Shown piece after piece: positions 1-12,095 of a stretch of 64,000 bases of DNA (positions are counted from its first letter, which is position 1; every line of letters begins with the position of its first letter). The DNA comes from Aptenodytes patagonicus. Lineage: Eukaryota; Chordata; Aves; Sphenisciformes; Spheniscidae. A program made the position numbers and the translations under genes. Where the stretch lies: positions 496,001-560,000 of the forward strand of contig NW_027472014.1 in NCBI RefSeq assembly GCF_965638725.1, written 5' to 3'. The notes below the pieces were generated by a model. That model had not been told where the DNA came from, did no database searches, and saw only the letters and a program-made list of their open reading frames with translations.

Positions 1-152
1 GCCTGGCCACGTCCAGGCTTGTCTGCCCCGAGGCCTTCCCCAGGCACCGCGAGGCAGCACAGGTGTCCTCCTTGGTGCTGGGAGTCCAGATCCATCTCCT
101 GGGGATGAGAGGGCCTGCCGAAAGATGCCACCACCCTTCGTCCTCCTTGCAG

Positions 153-3100
153 ACCCTGGATGCCATGGACAGCATGCTACGCGTGTTGGTGTTCAGCTCT
201 CCTGCCTCTGGCCTCAGCGAGGAGCTGCAGACTATCTTGAAGGTCTGGCATTTGCAAAGAGCAGGGTTGGCAGGGGCTGTTCATCACCCTGGAGGTGATG
301 CGGGTGTCCATCACACCTGCAGTGCCACGCAGGGTGCCCACCTCCCTTGGGGGAGCTGGGGGCTGCCCACTGTGCTCTTCTGGAGCCCGGTGTCCCCTGG
401 CTGCAGTCAAAGTCCCTTTCCCCTCCGCAGACTTTCCCAAGTAATAGGAGGAATTTGGCCCCTCTCCTTTGGTACCACAGCGGTGGCAGCTGGTGCTGCT
501 GTCCCCCCACTTCCCAGTCTCCCCTGCTTTCCTCCCCAGACCCAAATGGGGCAGAGACCCACTGGGACCTGCCCGTCCCGCACGGGGAGCCCAGCTCTGA
601 AGCTCTCTTCTCCTGGCTTCCCAGGGGGCCATACTCCTGAGCCTGGACTGTGTGAGTCTAGCCGGGAGTTCAGCAGTGCTGCTTCTGCTGGAGTGGGTGT
701 CAGCTCACAGGGCAGATCGGCAGCTTCTCTCCTCTCCTCACCTCTCCTCCCAGATGCTGCTGACTTTCACCAACTCCAAAAGTGCAGCTGTGCACGCAAG
801 GGCCTTGAGGAGGATTCAGAAGCTGAGCCATTTCTTGGCCAGATGTTCCTCACTGGAGGTAAGGAGCCAGGCAGCCTCCAGCCAGGACATGTCCCCTTTC
901 CTGTGCACCGGAACAGCCTGCAGCTCAGGGTTCCTGCCAGGCACTGGGGCACTCAGCAAGGCTCTGCCCTGAAGCGAGGGTCTTGGTCGTATGGGCTCCT
1001 CTCCCCAGTCCCCTCTCTGCCAGGAGCCAGAGCTGCACCCAGCAGGGCCCTGCAAAGCTCTGACCCACCTGAGATCCAGCCCTGGGCCCACTTGGGTTCA
1101 GGGCTTCAGCCCCACCTGCCTTGCCTCAGCCCTTCTGCTGTTCTGCTTCCCTCCCCCAGGCCTGGCAAGATGAGTTCAGCTGTGGCTGCTACAGAGAGAT
1201 CCAGATCCCCATCCTGGGACAGCTGCTGGGATGTCTCATCCTTCTCAGCTCTTGCAAGGAAGAAGAGAGCAGCCACGTGGCTTCGGATGCTCTTTATTCC
1301 ATCTACAGATTCATCTGTCAGCGAGAAAGTAAGAGGAGCTGTGTCGTGGGCTGCGTCCCTCCACACACAGACATCTGCTCATATGTCCGCTCATTTTCCT
1401 GAGCATTGTGATGGACCATTCTTGTGCTTGCTGGAGGCTCTCTGTGAAAGTCTGCCAGCTTCCCTGACCTCCCTGGCCCTTCGCAGCTGCTTCCTATAGG
1501 ATCCCAGCTATCATTTTCCTGCAGAGGCGGAGTGCTTACCTGAAGTTCAGGATCCACTCTCTGCTGCTCTCCTTCCTCGTTCCTTTCAGGATCTTGAGCC
1601 CCACTGTTTCGTGGTCCCCACAGCCACAGATACCATTGATTACCACATCCTGAAACCAATTCTTCCCTCTCCTTGAACAACAGATCAGGCTGGGCATCAC
1701 CCCGGCTAGTCCCTCCAATGCCTGTAGCAGGAAGCTGTCCCTGATGCCCTCCAGAAATCTCCTTGACCACTTGCATCCTGCCGTCTTGCAATCAGGGCAC
1801 GTGACAGAGAGACCTCCCCGAGTGCTTTCAGGAAAACTTCATCCACTTCCTCTCCCCCACACGGGAGGCTGTAACACGCTGCCACCGCCATGCCACCAGC
1901 ACCGCCTCTCTGCTGCTCCTGACCCACATGCTCTCTCCCAGACTGTTGATTGTCCCCCATGCTCTCCTTCCACTTTCCCAGGCCCTGAGCATTTGCATAC
2001 ATACACTTGAGGCAGGTGCCTCTCATCCGTCTCCATCATTCCTGAGGTCCCTCTTGTTCCCTTTGCTTTACACTCCTGCCCACCACCTCCTCCCCTGCCT
2101 GTGGGTTGTAACCCCCCTCCTCAGCCATTCATAACCTAAAGCTCTTTTCAGCGTTTGGTAAGCTTGTTGGCAAAGATGCTACGTCCTACCAACTGCTCTG
2201 TGTTTCTCCCTCCCCTTTTAGGTAGGACGCTGTCAGAGGACAATCCAGAGCATCAACAGGACCACAGGGAATGGGAAGCTGAGAGCACCTCCTCGTGTTC
2301 TTTGCTCTACAAAGCGAGCACCCTGACCATGGTAATGAGTTCCTCCCTTGCTGAGACACATTCAGCAGGAGACTTGTCTGAGCAAAGGGACCCAGAATCA
2401 GCGGGGCTGGCATGGCCTCACTGTCCCTGGTGAGAGGGTTCCTGCTGTCCCCGAGCAGGGACTATCCGAGGGCCGCACTCCAGTGTCCCAGCAGCAGCTC
2501 CAGCCCTCCTGGCCACCAGCAAGCTCTGGTTCTCTATAGGGCCAAGCAGCACCATGAGGGCAGTCATGTGACGTGTCTTCCCTCCCTCCCTTCCTTCCTC
2601 CCTCCCATAGGCATGCAAAAATTACCTCTGGCCTTCTGAGAAGACAGACATCGTCCTCACAGCCATTGAAGCCCTGAGAGACTCCAGCATCTACGACAAG
2701 CAGGTGGCCAGCAGCGTGCTGAACATGACCATGGGAGAACCTGCCTTCTGGCTGACAGATGTAAGCAGGCTCTGGCTGGATTGCCTGGCCCTTGAGCCCT
2801 TTCAAGCCTTGGGCCTTGCCCTGCCTTTGCCCTGCCTGTCCCTGCCTTTGCCCTGCCTTGCCTTGCATCAGGCACCTAAAGCCATTTTAAGCCACCAGAG
2901 AGGGATGGGAAGTTTCAGTGGTGGCAGCTGAGGAAATGGCTGCACTCCAGTGGCAGCACCATCCTCACCTGTGTCCCCTCCAGGTGCCAAGCATCGTGGG
3001 GTGCATCCATGAAAGCCTGGAGTACACCAGCACGGTGTCAGCCCGGGCGAGCCTGGATGCCCTACTTATCCTGCTGGCCTGCGAGTACCCGAGGGAACTG

Positions 3101-6100
3101 GTCTTCAGCATGTTGATCCGCGTTCCACTGTGTGACAGGTATCAGCCCCGACAGCCCCAAGGGCTTGTTCCCTGTGGGGAGAGGGGCTCAGAGACTCTCT
3201 GGCTGCCAGACCCACGGAAAACTGCAGGACGTCCCTGAGGAGCAGGGCCCTCCATCCCACCACACTTTCCAGCCCTGGTGGGTCATCCAGGCCTGCAGCA
3301 GCCAAAGCCGGCCAAGCCAGAGCCCAGAGCCACCATGCTCTTCCCTGCCTCACAGGGAACACCACCTCAGCTCTCTCCTGCTTGCCCCCACACGAGCGGG
3401 GTGGGCAGGGCCTGGGCTGCGAGACAGCCCGGGAGTGGTCAGGCTAGCCTGGGCACAGTGCCGTGGCCGAGGCAGCCGCGCTGACGAAATGCTCTGTGCT
3501 TGGCAGCACCGCCCTGGCCATGTGGGAGCTGATGTTTTTCCAGAACAAGATACCGACTGAGTTCTCGACTGAGCTGATGAAGATTGTTAAGTCGCGGAAA
3601 CGGCGGCACTGCAAGCTGATAAGCGCTGCCGTGTTGCATGCCTGCAACATACAGGAGGCGGTAAGTGACCAGACCTGGGCTTGCTCACCCTCGGGGATGT
3701 GCATGGCCGGGGACAGGAGACACTCATCACCACCCATGTGTCCTGCCTCCTTTGTGCCAGCTCTTGCTCTCCAGTCACTCCTCGGAGGCGTGAGAGCAAG
3801 AGGCTGCCAATGGTCAGAGGACAGGAGGAGCCGGCAAAGACACTGTGCCGTCCTCCATGGTCAGGGCTGCCCCCAGGATGGGCTGCCTGGCCCCAGTGCC
3901 CTTGCCCTGAGCTGCCAGTGGAAAGCAGGAGCCCCGCAGGCTCTGCCCGTCTCTCACCGCTATCTTTATTTCAGGTGAAAGACTGCACCAATGCTCAACA
4001 GCCGAGTTTTTACTCCCTGACACTCCTCCAGGAGTACCTGAAGTGGCCAAATCCAGGGTTTCTCTCGCTGGTGCTCATGGGTCTCATCACCGCCTCGGAG
4101 AGACCTGAGACGGTGAGCAAGGATCCGAGTTGAGCCACGTTGGCCAACGCAGTGGCTTGGCCTTGGCTGGCAGTCAGGAGCTGGGATGACGGCTCCCAAC
4201 ACCCTCCCTGCCATGGACGGGGCTGGTGGGTGCCTGGGGTAGCTTTCCAGGCCTGGAGGGTTACCAACCCATCTGCCCCTTTGGGCTGGTCAGAAAAGGG
4301 GGTGGCTAAGCAGGGGACAGGAAGTCTTTGCTTTCCTGCCCCCCCTGCCCTACCCCTGCTCTCCCGCATACCATGGCCACCACCAGCCAGGAGGCTGCTA
4401 CAGCGATTCCTGGGCCAGGAGCTGGAGGGGAGGCTGGTGCTCAGTGACCAGAGCATGTTTGCCAGGGTGGTCTTTGACCGCTTCTCAAAGAGGAAATACT
4501 GTGCTTCATCTAGGCAAGACAAATTCACGTCCTGCTGCCTGATGTTGTGGAGACCCTGCAGGATGCCAACAAAGACATCAGGATGAAGGCCCTGCTGGTC
4601 TTCCGAAACGTGGTGTGTCATATGAAGAGGAAGAAGGCCAGCTGCATCGCTCTCCAACTCTCAGAGAAGCTCCTGCCACTCTTTGATGATGTAAGGCTGC
4701 TGCGGGAGCCTAGGCCCTGCAGATGGATGCTCGTCCATGACAGCTGCCCTTCAGCCCAGCCCTCTGGTCAGGACATTCTCCCCTCCTTAATCCCTCGAGG
4801 GATGTCTTCTGGGCTCTTCAGCCCACCACAGCTTCTCCCCAACAGCTTGATGCCTCCAGGCGACTTGAGACCCCTGTACTGGAGCCCAGCCTGGCCCCCG
4901 TGCAAAGCATCTGCAGGCCAAGAGCTGCTCTCCAAGCCCCAAGGGCTTCCCCAGCTGTGTTGCCATGCAGCTGTGTGCAGGATCTGACCCCAGAGCATCT
5001 CCCCTCCCATCGGCCATGCTAACACCCTTGCTTATCCTGTCCTCCTCCCTACCAGGAGTGCAGCCAGCTGCGAGAGCTCGCCATCCACCTCTTCAAAGAC
5101 CTGATGAAGGCTGTGGTGTGCTGCCACAAGAAGAGGATGAAGACTAAAGTGTGGAGGGTGCTGGTCCCGCTCTTCTTCCACATGAGTGACCAGACCCAGA
5201 GCGTGGCCAAGGTGCAGATTTCAGAGCTGGCCAGTGATACGGGGAAGGGCGTGATGACACCACGGGGGTGGCCTAGGTGTCATGGGCAAGGGCTGCTGGC
5301 AGCTGGCATGGACATTTCCCAGAGCTGCCCTACCTGGTCCAGCAGGTCTTGGCAGCAGCAGCCCGTGGCCACTGAGGCCTGAACACACCCTAAGGGCTTC
5401 CCAGATTTCCCTGCAGGTGTTGGAGACCAGGCCTTTGAGCCCCAACCCCTGCCTCCCCAGGGTTGTGCCTAAGAGTACCCCAGATGTTTAGGCCAGGACA
5501 TGTCCCAGCTCCCTAAGGGCAGGATCACCCCAGGGCTCAGAGCACTGCCCACCTGGAACTGGGGCAGCCCTGGCTGAGGAGCCAAGAGTCCCATTGGGGA
5601 TGCCATGGGAGGTGCTGCTGGCTCTGTCCTGCCCCGGTGTCTCTGAGACTGTGGTCCTCACTGCCTACAGCCATGGGCCCACAGCTCTTGAGAATCTCTA
5701 TTCTGCTGGCCAGCAGCATGAGATACCTGAGGTGGTGGCTGGGAACAGCTGGCAGTCTGGCCAAGAGGAGAGGGACACCAGGTCTCCTTCCCCAGGCCGC
5801 GGTGCCATCTCCCATCCTCTGTTGCTCTGCAGGTCTCTAGGAAAGCCCTCCTTGCCGTGGCGGAGATCCTGGAGTGGGAAGAGCTCAAGCACCTGATCCA
5901 GACGCAGCAGACATGGAGGATCGGAGAGTGCTTGGTGAGGACTACCCCCAAGCCCGAGGGCCCATAACCCAGAGCTGCATCGTCCTTCCCTGCCCTCGAG
6001 CACAGGGGCCCTAAGGGCTCTTCTCCAGGGCTTTCTCCCCTCCTGGCTCCCAAGGGTGTTGAAGGAGACCCCAGCCCATCTGGGCCCTGGGCAGATGGAC

Positions 6101-6985
6101 AGAGAGGTCTCAAGACTCCTAGACCCGCCTCTGCCTGCGTGTGTCTCTGGATCTCAGGCACATAAGGGCTCCTGGCTGGGAGATGGGAATGGCCTGGGTG
6201 GGAAAGGGGGTCGTTGGGAGGAGGGACTGGTCCGGCAGACTGGGGAGGGTCCGTTCCAGCCACATGCCCTTGTGCTCTCTGCAGCTGGTGAAGGACAGGA
6301 GGAGGGTTGAAGACTACCTGCATCAGAGCATGCCATACCTGAAGGACGCTCAGGCCACCTTGCAAGAGATGGCCATCAGGTTTATCGGTGAGCCACAGCC
6401 CCCGGAGTCCCTCTTCTGGCAGCCTGGCCCCCATCCCCACCACTGTGCTGGCAGCGAGGGGCAGCTGGGGACATGCTGGGGAGCGGGAGGTCTGATAGAG
6501 CTCTCTGCTCAGGGCTTGCGGCGCGGCACTCCAGGAACCAAAGCAAGGAGAAGCTGAGTGAGATCTGCCACGGTGAGTATGGCCGGGGCTGGTGGGGCAG
6601 GGGACAGAGCCTGGGCAGGGTGCTGCCTTGCCTTGCCCTGCACCAGGGAAACGCTTCCAGGGCAGAGGAGCATCTCGGGAGCATCTGAGGCATTCCTGGC
6701 CAGCAGCTTCCAGCTCATCCATTGGTCCCACCTGCTCCTCCTGGCCAGGGAAAGAGACGGGTGGGGCTGGTATGGTCTGGAGGGGATGCCTGAGGGTCTC
6801 TGCAGATGGAGGGGGGGTTCATCTCGGCTCTGTTTCCTTTTGCCGCAGCCCTTCAGGCCGTGGAGGAAGACAGCGAACCCTCCATCTGCTCCCTGGCAGC
6901 TCAGACGATACTGATCCTGACATCTCCAAGGGCACAGCACTCATCAGTGTGGTCCCTGCGGGTGCTGTGCTGCTGGCCCTGCTGA
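153..6985 (+). CDS. Maestro heat-like repeat (MROH) family gene, exons 6-19, open
   Basis: This is the 3' part of a MROH-type HEAT/armadillo-repeat protein, a presumed helical scaffold whose molecular role is unknown. Coding exons: 153-242, 754-858, 1160-1328, 2222-2331, 2611-2760, 2984-3138, 3507-3660, 3975-4112, 4514-4690, 5056-5211, 5833-5934, 6285-6387, 6513-6572 and 6849-6985. All have AG/GT boundaries and matching phases. They encode residues 177-777, ending at TGA 6983-6985. Family hallmarks seen are LLPDVVETLQDAN (exon at 4514), LRELAIHLFKDLM, LVPLFFHMSDQTQSVAK, QTWRIGECL, YLKDAQATLQE and SLAAQTILIL. The first five exons lie off the window but are present in the unit 2 copy. No stop or frameshift was found in these 14 exons, so this copy may be functional. 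The exact paralogue (MROH2B- or MROH7-like) cannot be named. Confidence 0.9.
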
Positions 6986-7030
6986 ACCAGGCAGAGGTGC
7001 ATCTCTCCTGGGGAAGAATGGATGTATTTG

Positions 7031-7036
7031 ATTAAA
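7031..7036 (+). promoter_or_regulatory. Poly(A) signal of MROH-like gene
   Basis: ATTAAA lies 46 bases after the stop codon and is followed by a GT-rich stretch. It fits the 3' end of the MROH-like transcript. Confidence 0.6.
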
Positions 7037-9236
7037 GCTACTACAACAAGCTCAGTCTCGTGGTGTCCTTCCTTCAGACGGGGAGCACCCCCAGCGTGCC
7101 GAGCAGACAGTGTCATTCCTGGCCTCTACTGCCAGGAGGGAGGACGTCAAATCCCGAGCATTAGAAAGCTCCTCACCACCCTTGGCCAGCAGCTCCCTGC
7201 TCTGGGGCCAAGCCCAGGCTGTCACCTCGGGGTCCTGGAGGAACCTCTGCTGTGCCAGGGCTGGGCTGGAGGTCCCCTCTCCCAGCATGCCCTGGGGTGA
7301 GGGACTACCTCTTCCAGACCAAAGCTCTGAAGAGGAAAAGTTTGGACCGTAGGGATGTTCCTGGTGGGTCATTCCCACACTGCCCGTCATCCAACTCTGC
7401 CTCCCTGGGATCAGAAAGCAGACGATGTGAGGGCTCCTATCATTCCCTTTGGCCAAAAAACCAGCCACCCTACTCAGGCCTTTGTCAACCTGTCCATTGG
7501 ACTTGAGTAACAATCAACGTGAGCAACTTCACCATCAGATGTCATGAAGCCAAAACCACCGTGAGGGACTCTGTCGTCTTTTTAAGCAGCGTAAGCTGTC
7601 ACCAGAAGGCAGCGGATGTACTTGAGGTGTCTTGGACATGTGACTCATCCCAACAAAACACAGCAAGAAGCTCCATGAGAGTCAGTGAGCAGAGGGCACC
7701 TATGACCTGGAGAACTTTGTGAGCCAGTGGAAAAGGAGAACCACATCTGCCTCTCCGTCTTCCCCTTCTCCTGTTTGGGTTGCTTCAGAGTAGCACAAGC
7801 TGTCAAAAGACCAGCCAGAAATGTGAGAATAGGAGGTCCCGCTTAGGAGTATGGAGCCAATGGCTCCCATGTTAATGAAAGGGGTTATCATTGTGGTCAT
7901 GATGTGCTCCACAGCTGACAGCTCATGAGAACTGCAGCTCTCCTCACAGCTGAACCATCGAGATGGGCTCTCCCGTTGAGTTTCTCCAGTGAGCACTAGC
8001 TGAGGAGCACATGCTGTTGACACCCTGACCCCGTGCAAAGCCCACGTGGCTTCTCTACATACACAGCCAGGCATGAACAGCAGAAGAACCTGAAGTGCCT
8101 GAGGAAGCCAGCTTCAGAAAGTTAGTCTCACCTCTACAGATCAGGTCACAGCTTAAAGGCGTGACAAAAATTGTGTCAACCAGCCCCTTCACTGGAGAGA
8201 ATCTGCCTGTGGTCACGTCCCCTCACAGGGAACACATCCAAGCAGCACTCCCTTCTCCCATCATTAGAAGGGCAGCATCATTATGGAAGAAACGCTGTGT
8301 GCTGGTTTGAGAGAGAGAGATCAGAAAAGCAGATGTAGCACATCTCTCATGGTCTGTCTCATACTTAGTTTCATTGCCCTTTGTCCGTCGTTCTTGAAAA
8401 ACATTTTCATTGTCTTCCGTAGAATAGTCCTGTGCGAACTCAACTCCGCTTTGATCCATGTTAAGGCGTGTTTTCCCAGAAACTCTTCTTCACCGCGCTC
8501 TGCTTCATCTTGGTCTTCTTCTGGAGCTGGATTCTCTTGATCACATTGAAATCTCCTCCTCTTGGTTATGCTGCCTGGCTAACTTTTCTTTAACACCTCT
8601 CCAAAGAGCTATCAGGAAAAGGGATGAGATGACACAGACAGTTCTTCCTTCAAAATCCAGCGTCCCTGTCTCACTTGATTTACATGGGAAATGACCAAAG
8701 GAGCGGAAGTCCCCTTGAGTCTCTCCCCATGTACATCCAGAGAAAGAACTGCAAGCTAATGGTGTCCATTTGCTCTTAGATTTTAAAAAGCCAACTCTGC
8801 TATTTTGTTCACAAAGCAGCCTGCTTCCTGAGTTTCGGAGCACAAAGTTCTTAAATAGGAAGCATTGCTACGAAGCTGAGTTAGGAGGTAAAGTTGCTCA
8901 CCGCCTTATTACATACACAAATGCTTTCTGAGTCAGCTAACATTGTTTAAAACAAACTTCATGGTTTTACCTTCCACCGTTCATTGTCTTGGTGGAAAAT
9001 AGCAGACAGGAGGAGGGAGGAAGGGAGCTGGGGAGGGGGCCCAGCCGCCCTGTGCAGCTCCAGGAAGGCCGAGAGGTGTAACACGGCCGCCCCTGCACCA
9101 CGGCCCTGGGTGAGGGGAGCATGGCCCCTGCTGCACACAGTCCTATGGGGGTGGGGCGGCCTCTGCTGCATGCGTCCCCGTGAGGAGAGTTTGGGGCCTG
9201 GCTGGGGACCTGTGGGTCTGTAGGGGAGAGGGAACC
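7037..9236. other. Intergenic stretch between MROH-like and FBXO24-like genes
   Basis: No gene on the plus strand is recognised. The minus strand carries protein-like fragments, listed separately at 7700-8843. The rest shows no clear coding or repeat signal. The same sequence is at 48435-50634. Confidence 0.5.
7700..8843 (-). pseudogene. Unidentified membrane-protein-like remnant
   Basis: The product is not recognised. The minus-strand frame at 8541-8843 encodes a hydrophobic run (VCVISSLFLIALW) followed by the basic and polar KEKLARQHNQEEEISM. Just downstream on the minus strand, in other frames, come an acidic tail (ENPAPEEDQDEAERGEEE) and a charged stretch in the 8223-8459 frame (YSTEDNENVFQERR). 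A further frame at 7700-8074 has another hydrophobic run (MTTMITPFINMGAIGSILL). A membrane segment followed by a charged tail split over three frames suggests a decayed receptor-like gene or a set of small exons. Chance cannot be excluded. The same frames occur in unit 2 at 49098-50241. Confidence 0.25.
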
Positions 9237-9500
9237 TGGGACCTGGGCAGGCCAGGGGGGACTGAGGGGGTCTGGGGGGGCTCTGGGCTGCCTGGGGGGA
9301 CTGAGGGTGTTGGGGGCCTGGGGGGAAATCAGGGGGTCAAAGGCGGCCTGGGGGGACTGAGGAGGTCAGGGGTGTCAGGGGGCCGACCGGGGCGGGGTGT
9401 GGGGAGTCTGGGGGGAACTAAGGGCATCAGAGGGTCTGGGAGTAGCTGAGGAGGATAAGGATGTCTGGGGGAGCTGATGGGGTCTGGGGTAGAACTGAGG
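9237..9500. repeat. G-rich minisatellite
   Basis: Loose tandem units of about 25-40 bases are built on GGCCTGGGGGGACTGAGG. Runs of four to seven G recur on the plus strand, giving G-quadruplex potential. The array lies just upstream of the first recognisable FBXO24-like exon. The unit 2 copy is at about 50635-50899. Confidence 0.7.
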
Positions 9501-9584
9501 GGTTCAGGGCTGTTTTGGGGTGACCCCATGGGGTCACCCCGTGGGGCTGCCCGCCATCCCCTCACCCACATCCCCTCCCCGCAG

Positions 9585-11549
9585 CCCAACCCCACAGCAG
9601 CCTGAAGGGTGGTGAGGAGGGGAAGGACATGGCTGCCATCCAGCGTCTCCCCCCTGAGATGGTGAGTTGAGTAGGGGTGGATGGCGGGGCTGGGGTCTCC
9701 CCCTGAAAGCAGGGGGGGTCCCAGGGTTGATGCTCTCGCCCCCTCTCTCCCCACAGCTACTGCACATCGTCTCCTTCCTGACGCTGCCCGACCTGCTGAG
9801 ACTGGGCCAGACCTGCCGCTGCCTCCACGAGGTGTGCGGCAGCGAGGCCGCCTGGCACCACCGCTGCACCCCTCTCCCTCCCTGCTCCCGCCAGCGCCTG
9901 GCCCTGCAAGAGGGCCGCCATCCTCAACTGCGAGTCTGCCCTTGCCGATGGGGGGAGAGGGTGGCACTTTGTCCCCCAGCTGGTGTCAATGTCCCTGCTT
10001 TCCCCCCTCCAGACACCAAGGGGCTGTACCTCCAGAGCCTGGGCCGCTGCCGGCAGCGGGCGCTGATGGCCTCCGTCCTGTCTCCCCCCTCCCATGACTA
10101 TCACAAGCTGGTGCCTGCCCAGCAGCACCTCTTCCTCCTGGATTATGGCGGGACCACCTTCTTCCTCCGTGACTCCAGCCGCCGCGCCTGCCACTGCCAG
10201 GCCCTCTCCTGCGGCGTCAAGGATGTACGCCGACCCTTTCCCCCATGCCACTGCCACGCGGGGTGACCATCCCCTCCTCCCCACAGGTGACAGCGGATGC
10301 CCGTGGGGAGCCCGCCCCCGTCTACACGCTGAGGGGGCAGGAGCAGTGTGACACCCTGGAGGTGTACAACCCCGCCGACACCCAGCCCGTCTTCCGCATC
10401 AGCTTCCCCCCTCCATCCGCTTCCGGTAGGTGGTCGTCACCGGGACGGAGACGACGTGGACCCTTCTGCTGCTCACGGGTTGGGGGACACACTGAGGGGA
10501 TGGGGGGGGACACCTTGGGGTGAGGAGGAAACTGGGGGGGGGAGGGGACACCCCAAATTCAGCCCCCTGACCCCCCATCTTTTAACAAGGGGGGGGCAGG
10601 TGTACAACCTGTGGCTGGGCGTGGCCCACTTGGCCCCACACCCCATTGGCCTCCGCCAGCCCATCCGCACCATGGTCACTGGCTACGGCGCCGTCGCCTT
10701 CCTCACGGTATGTCCCCCCCCAAATCCCCTAAATTCACCCCCAAAACCCACCCCCTCATGTGACCCGCGATCTCCCGCAGAGATGGGGGATGTCTTCCTG
10801 CAGGTGTGAACCTTGGGGTGCCCTGCCCACCCTTGTCGGAATTTCTCCTTGTTCAGTGTCGACGACGGAGCGGGAGTTGCGATTCCGGAGTAATGACGGA
10901 TCCCAATATGAGTATGGTCATCCTCCTTTATCCATGCATATAGCAGGGTTTATATAGTTATCTACTATAGGCACGCGCTTCATAACAACCTATGGTTGGT
11001 TAATTACAGCTGTACACGCGCTCAATTATAAGCTATGATTGGGTTAAAGTTACTGTCCACGCGCTTATTGCTTCTACTCGATTGGCGGTTGGCAGCAGGA
11101 CATGTTAGCCGCTGACTTCACCTCCTTCTAGGTACAGTTTCGTTACAGTTGTTTACCCGGCCCCATTGTTCTTTGTTCTGTCCGGGGAAGTCCCGGTGGT
11201 CATCCTGCTGTGTCAGCATGTCTTAGTGACTTTTTGATACATGGGTTGCTCAGCGATACCAGATCGTGGCCTTGCTGAATCAGCCATTCCTCCACACACC
11301 CTGTGCCCATCCCCCTGCTGCTGCCCATCAAGGTAAGGGGGGGGCCTTAGGCGGGGCCCCACCACCCCGGGGGAGGTGTCCCCAGCGATGTCACCTCACT
11401 GTCACCCTGTCCTCAAGCTGGTGGCCTGCTCCGTGGGGTACAACCACCTGGGGACAGCGGATGACCAGGGGCGAGTCTCCATGCAAGGGAGGAACCGCTA
11501 CGGGCAGCGGGGGACTGGGGACCGGCTGGACCGTGTGGAGGTCCCACAG
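9585..11549 (+). pseudogene. FBXO24: FBXO24-like F-box/RCC1 pseudogene, truncated and LTR-interrupted
   Basis: FBXO24 is an SCF ubiquitin-ligase substrate adaptor, in mammals expressed in testis. Exons read: 9585-9661 (IQRLPPEM), 9757 to about 9943 (F-box: LLHIVSFLTLPDLL, LGQTCRCLHEV), 10013-10224 (TKGLYLQSLG), 10287-10478, 10600-10707, 10783-11332 (split by the LTR at 10834-11296) and 11418-11549 (RCC1-like VGYNHLG, MQGRNRYGQRGTGD). Lesions: a frame change before CKRAAILN near 9900, a frame change in a C run near 10410, TAG at 10427-10429 where the mammalian protein as recalled has Gln, TGA at 10807-10809 and the LTR. Exons after the first RCC1 repeat are missing. A C-rich minisatellite and then the RIMBP-like pair follow. 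Unit 2 shares every lesion. Confidence 0.85.
10834..11296 (-). mobile_element. Solo LTR (ERVK/class II-like) inside FBXO24-like exon
   Basis: The 463-base element starts TGTCGG and ends TCCACA, with the TG...CA ends of an LTR. It is flanked by the direct repeat CACCCT at 10828-10833 and 11297-11302. Six-base target duplications are typical of class II (ERVK) elements. Read on the minus strand it has U3-like sequence, a TATA-like CTATATAA (plus-strand 10949-10957) and ends CCGACA. No internal proviral sequence is present, so this is a solo LTR left by LTR-LTR recombination. Removing it and one repeat rejoins the host exon in frame (CPAHP with VPIPLLLPIK). Confidence 0.88.
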
Positions 11550-11950
11550 GTGACAGGCCACGCCCTGCCTGTCCCTGTCCCCGTCACTGTCCTGTCACTG
11601 TCCCCACAGGTGTCCTGTCCCCGTCCCTGACCCTATCCCTGACCCCAGCATCATCCCTGTAGGTACCATCCCGCAGGTGTCCTGTCCCCACCACTGTCCC
11701 CGCAGGTGCCTTGTCCCCATCCCTGTCCCTGTGACTGTCCCCACAGGTGCCCTGTCCCCGTCCCTGTCCCCAGTGTCACCCAGGCAGGTGCCCTGTGGCC
11801 ATCCCTGTCCCCATCCCTGTCCCTGCTGGTGTCCTGTCCCTATCCTCTCCCCGCTGTTGTCCCCACAGTTGCCTTGTCCCCAGTGGGGCCCTGGCCCCAC
11901 CCCTGTCCCCCCTCGTCCCCGTCCCCAGTGTCCCCCCAGCGTTGTTTTGA
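11550..11950. repeat. C-rich minisatellite (GTCCCTGTCCC...)
   Basis: Irregular tandem repeats of CCCTGTCCCCACAGGTGTCC type lie directly after the RCC1-like exon. The units contain repeated CACAG|GT strings that mimic splice sites. The array is intronic remnant sequence of the FBXO24-like pseudogene. The unit 2 copy is at 52949-53349. Confidence 0.7.
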
Positions 11951-11993
11951 TTTTCTTTACAGCCGAAAGCACCACACGGAGCAGGAGATGTGT

Positions 11994-12095
11994 CCCCAGT
12001 AGCTGGCACATAGTCGTTTCAGTTCACATACACGCGGGATAGAGAGTGAGATTACGCAGAGAGATCGTTAAGAAAAGATTTAATCAAGATGAGTA
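11994..12095 (-). repeat. Left inverted-repeat arm of the RIMBP-like pair
   Basis: Read on the minus strand, this matches the 3' UTR end of the right-hand RIMBP-like ORF (about 15445-15542). Both contain a TTAAAT-then-TTTTCTTAAC motif, then CACTCTCTATCC, GTGTATGTGAACTGAAA and TATGTGCCAGCTACTGGGG. The two arms point outward, so the pair is head to head. Confidence 0.85.

Noticed and set aside
63..1499. 478-codon plus-strand ORF (and its 527-codon version at 41318-42901)
   Set aside because: It runs through introns of the MROH-like gene. The family sequence is found only in the exon parts with good splice sites, and two of the three exons (754-858 and 1160-1328) are coded in another frame.
4140..4586. 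148-codon ORF containing RRLLQRFLGQELEG
   Set aside because: It lies mostly in the intron before exon 14. Splicing 4112 to 4514 gives the family-typical RPET-ARQIHVLLPDV join, in a different frame.
5658..6731. 357-codon minus-strand ORF
   Set aside because: It is the reverse shadow of GC-rich MROH exons and introns, with no family resemblance.
9329..9967. 212-codon minus-strand ORF over the G-rich repeat
   Set aside because: It is an opposite-strand shadow of the G-rich minisatellite and the F-box exon.
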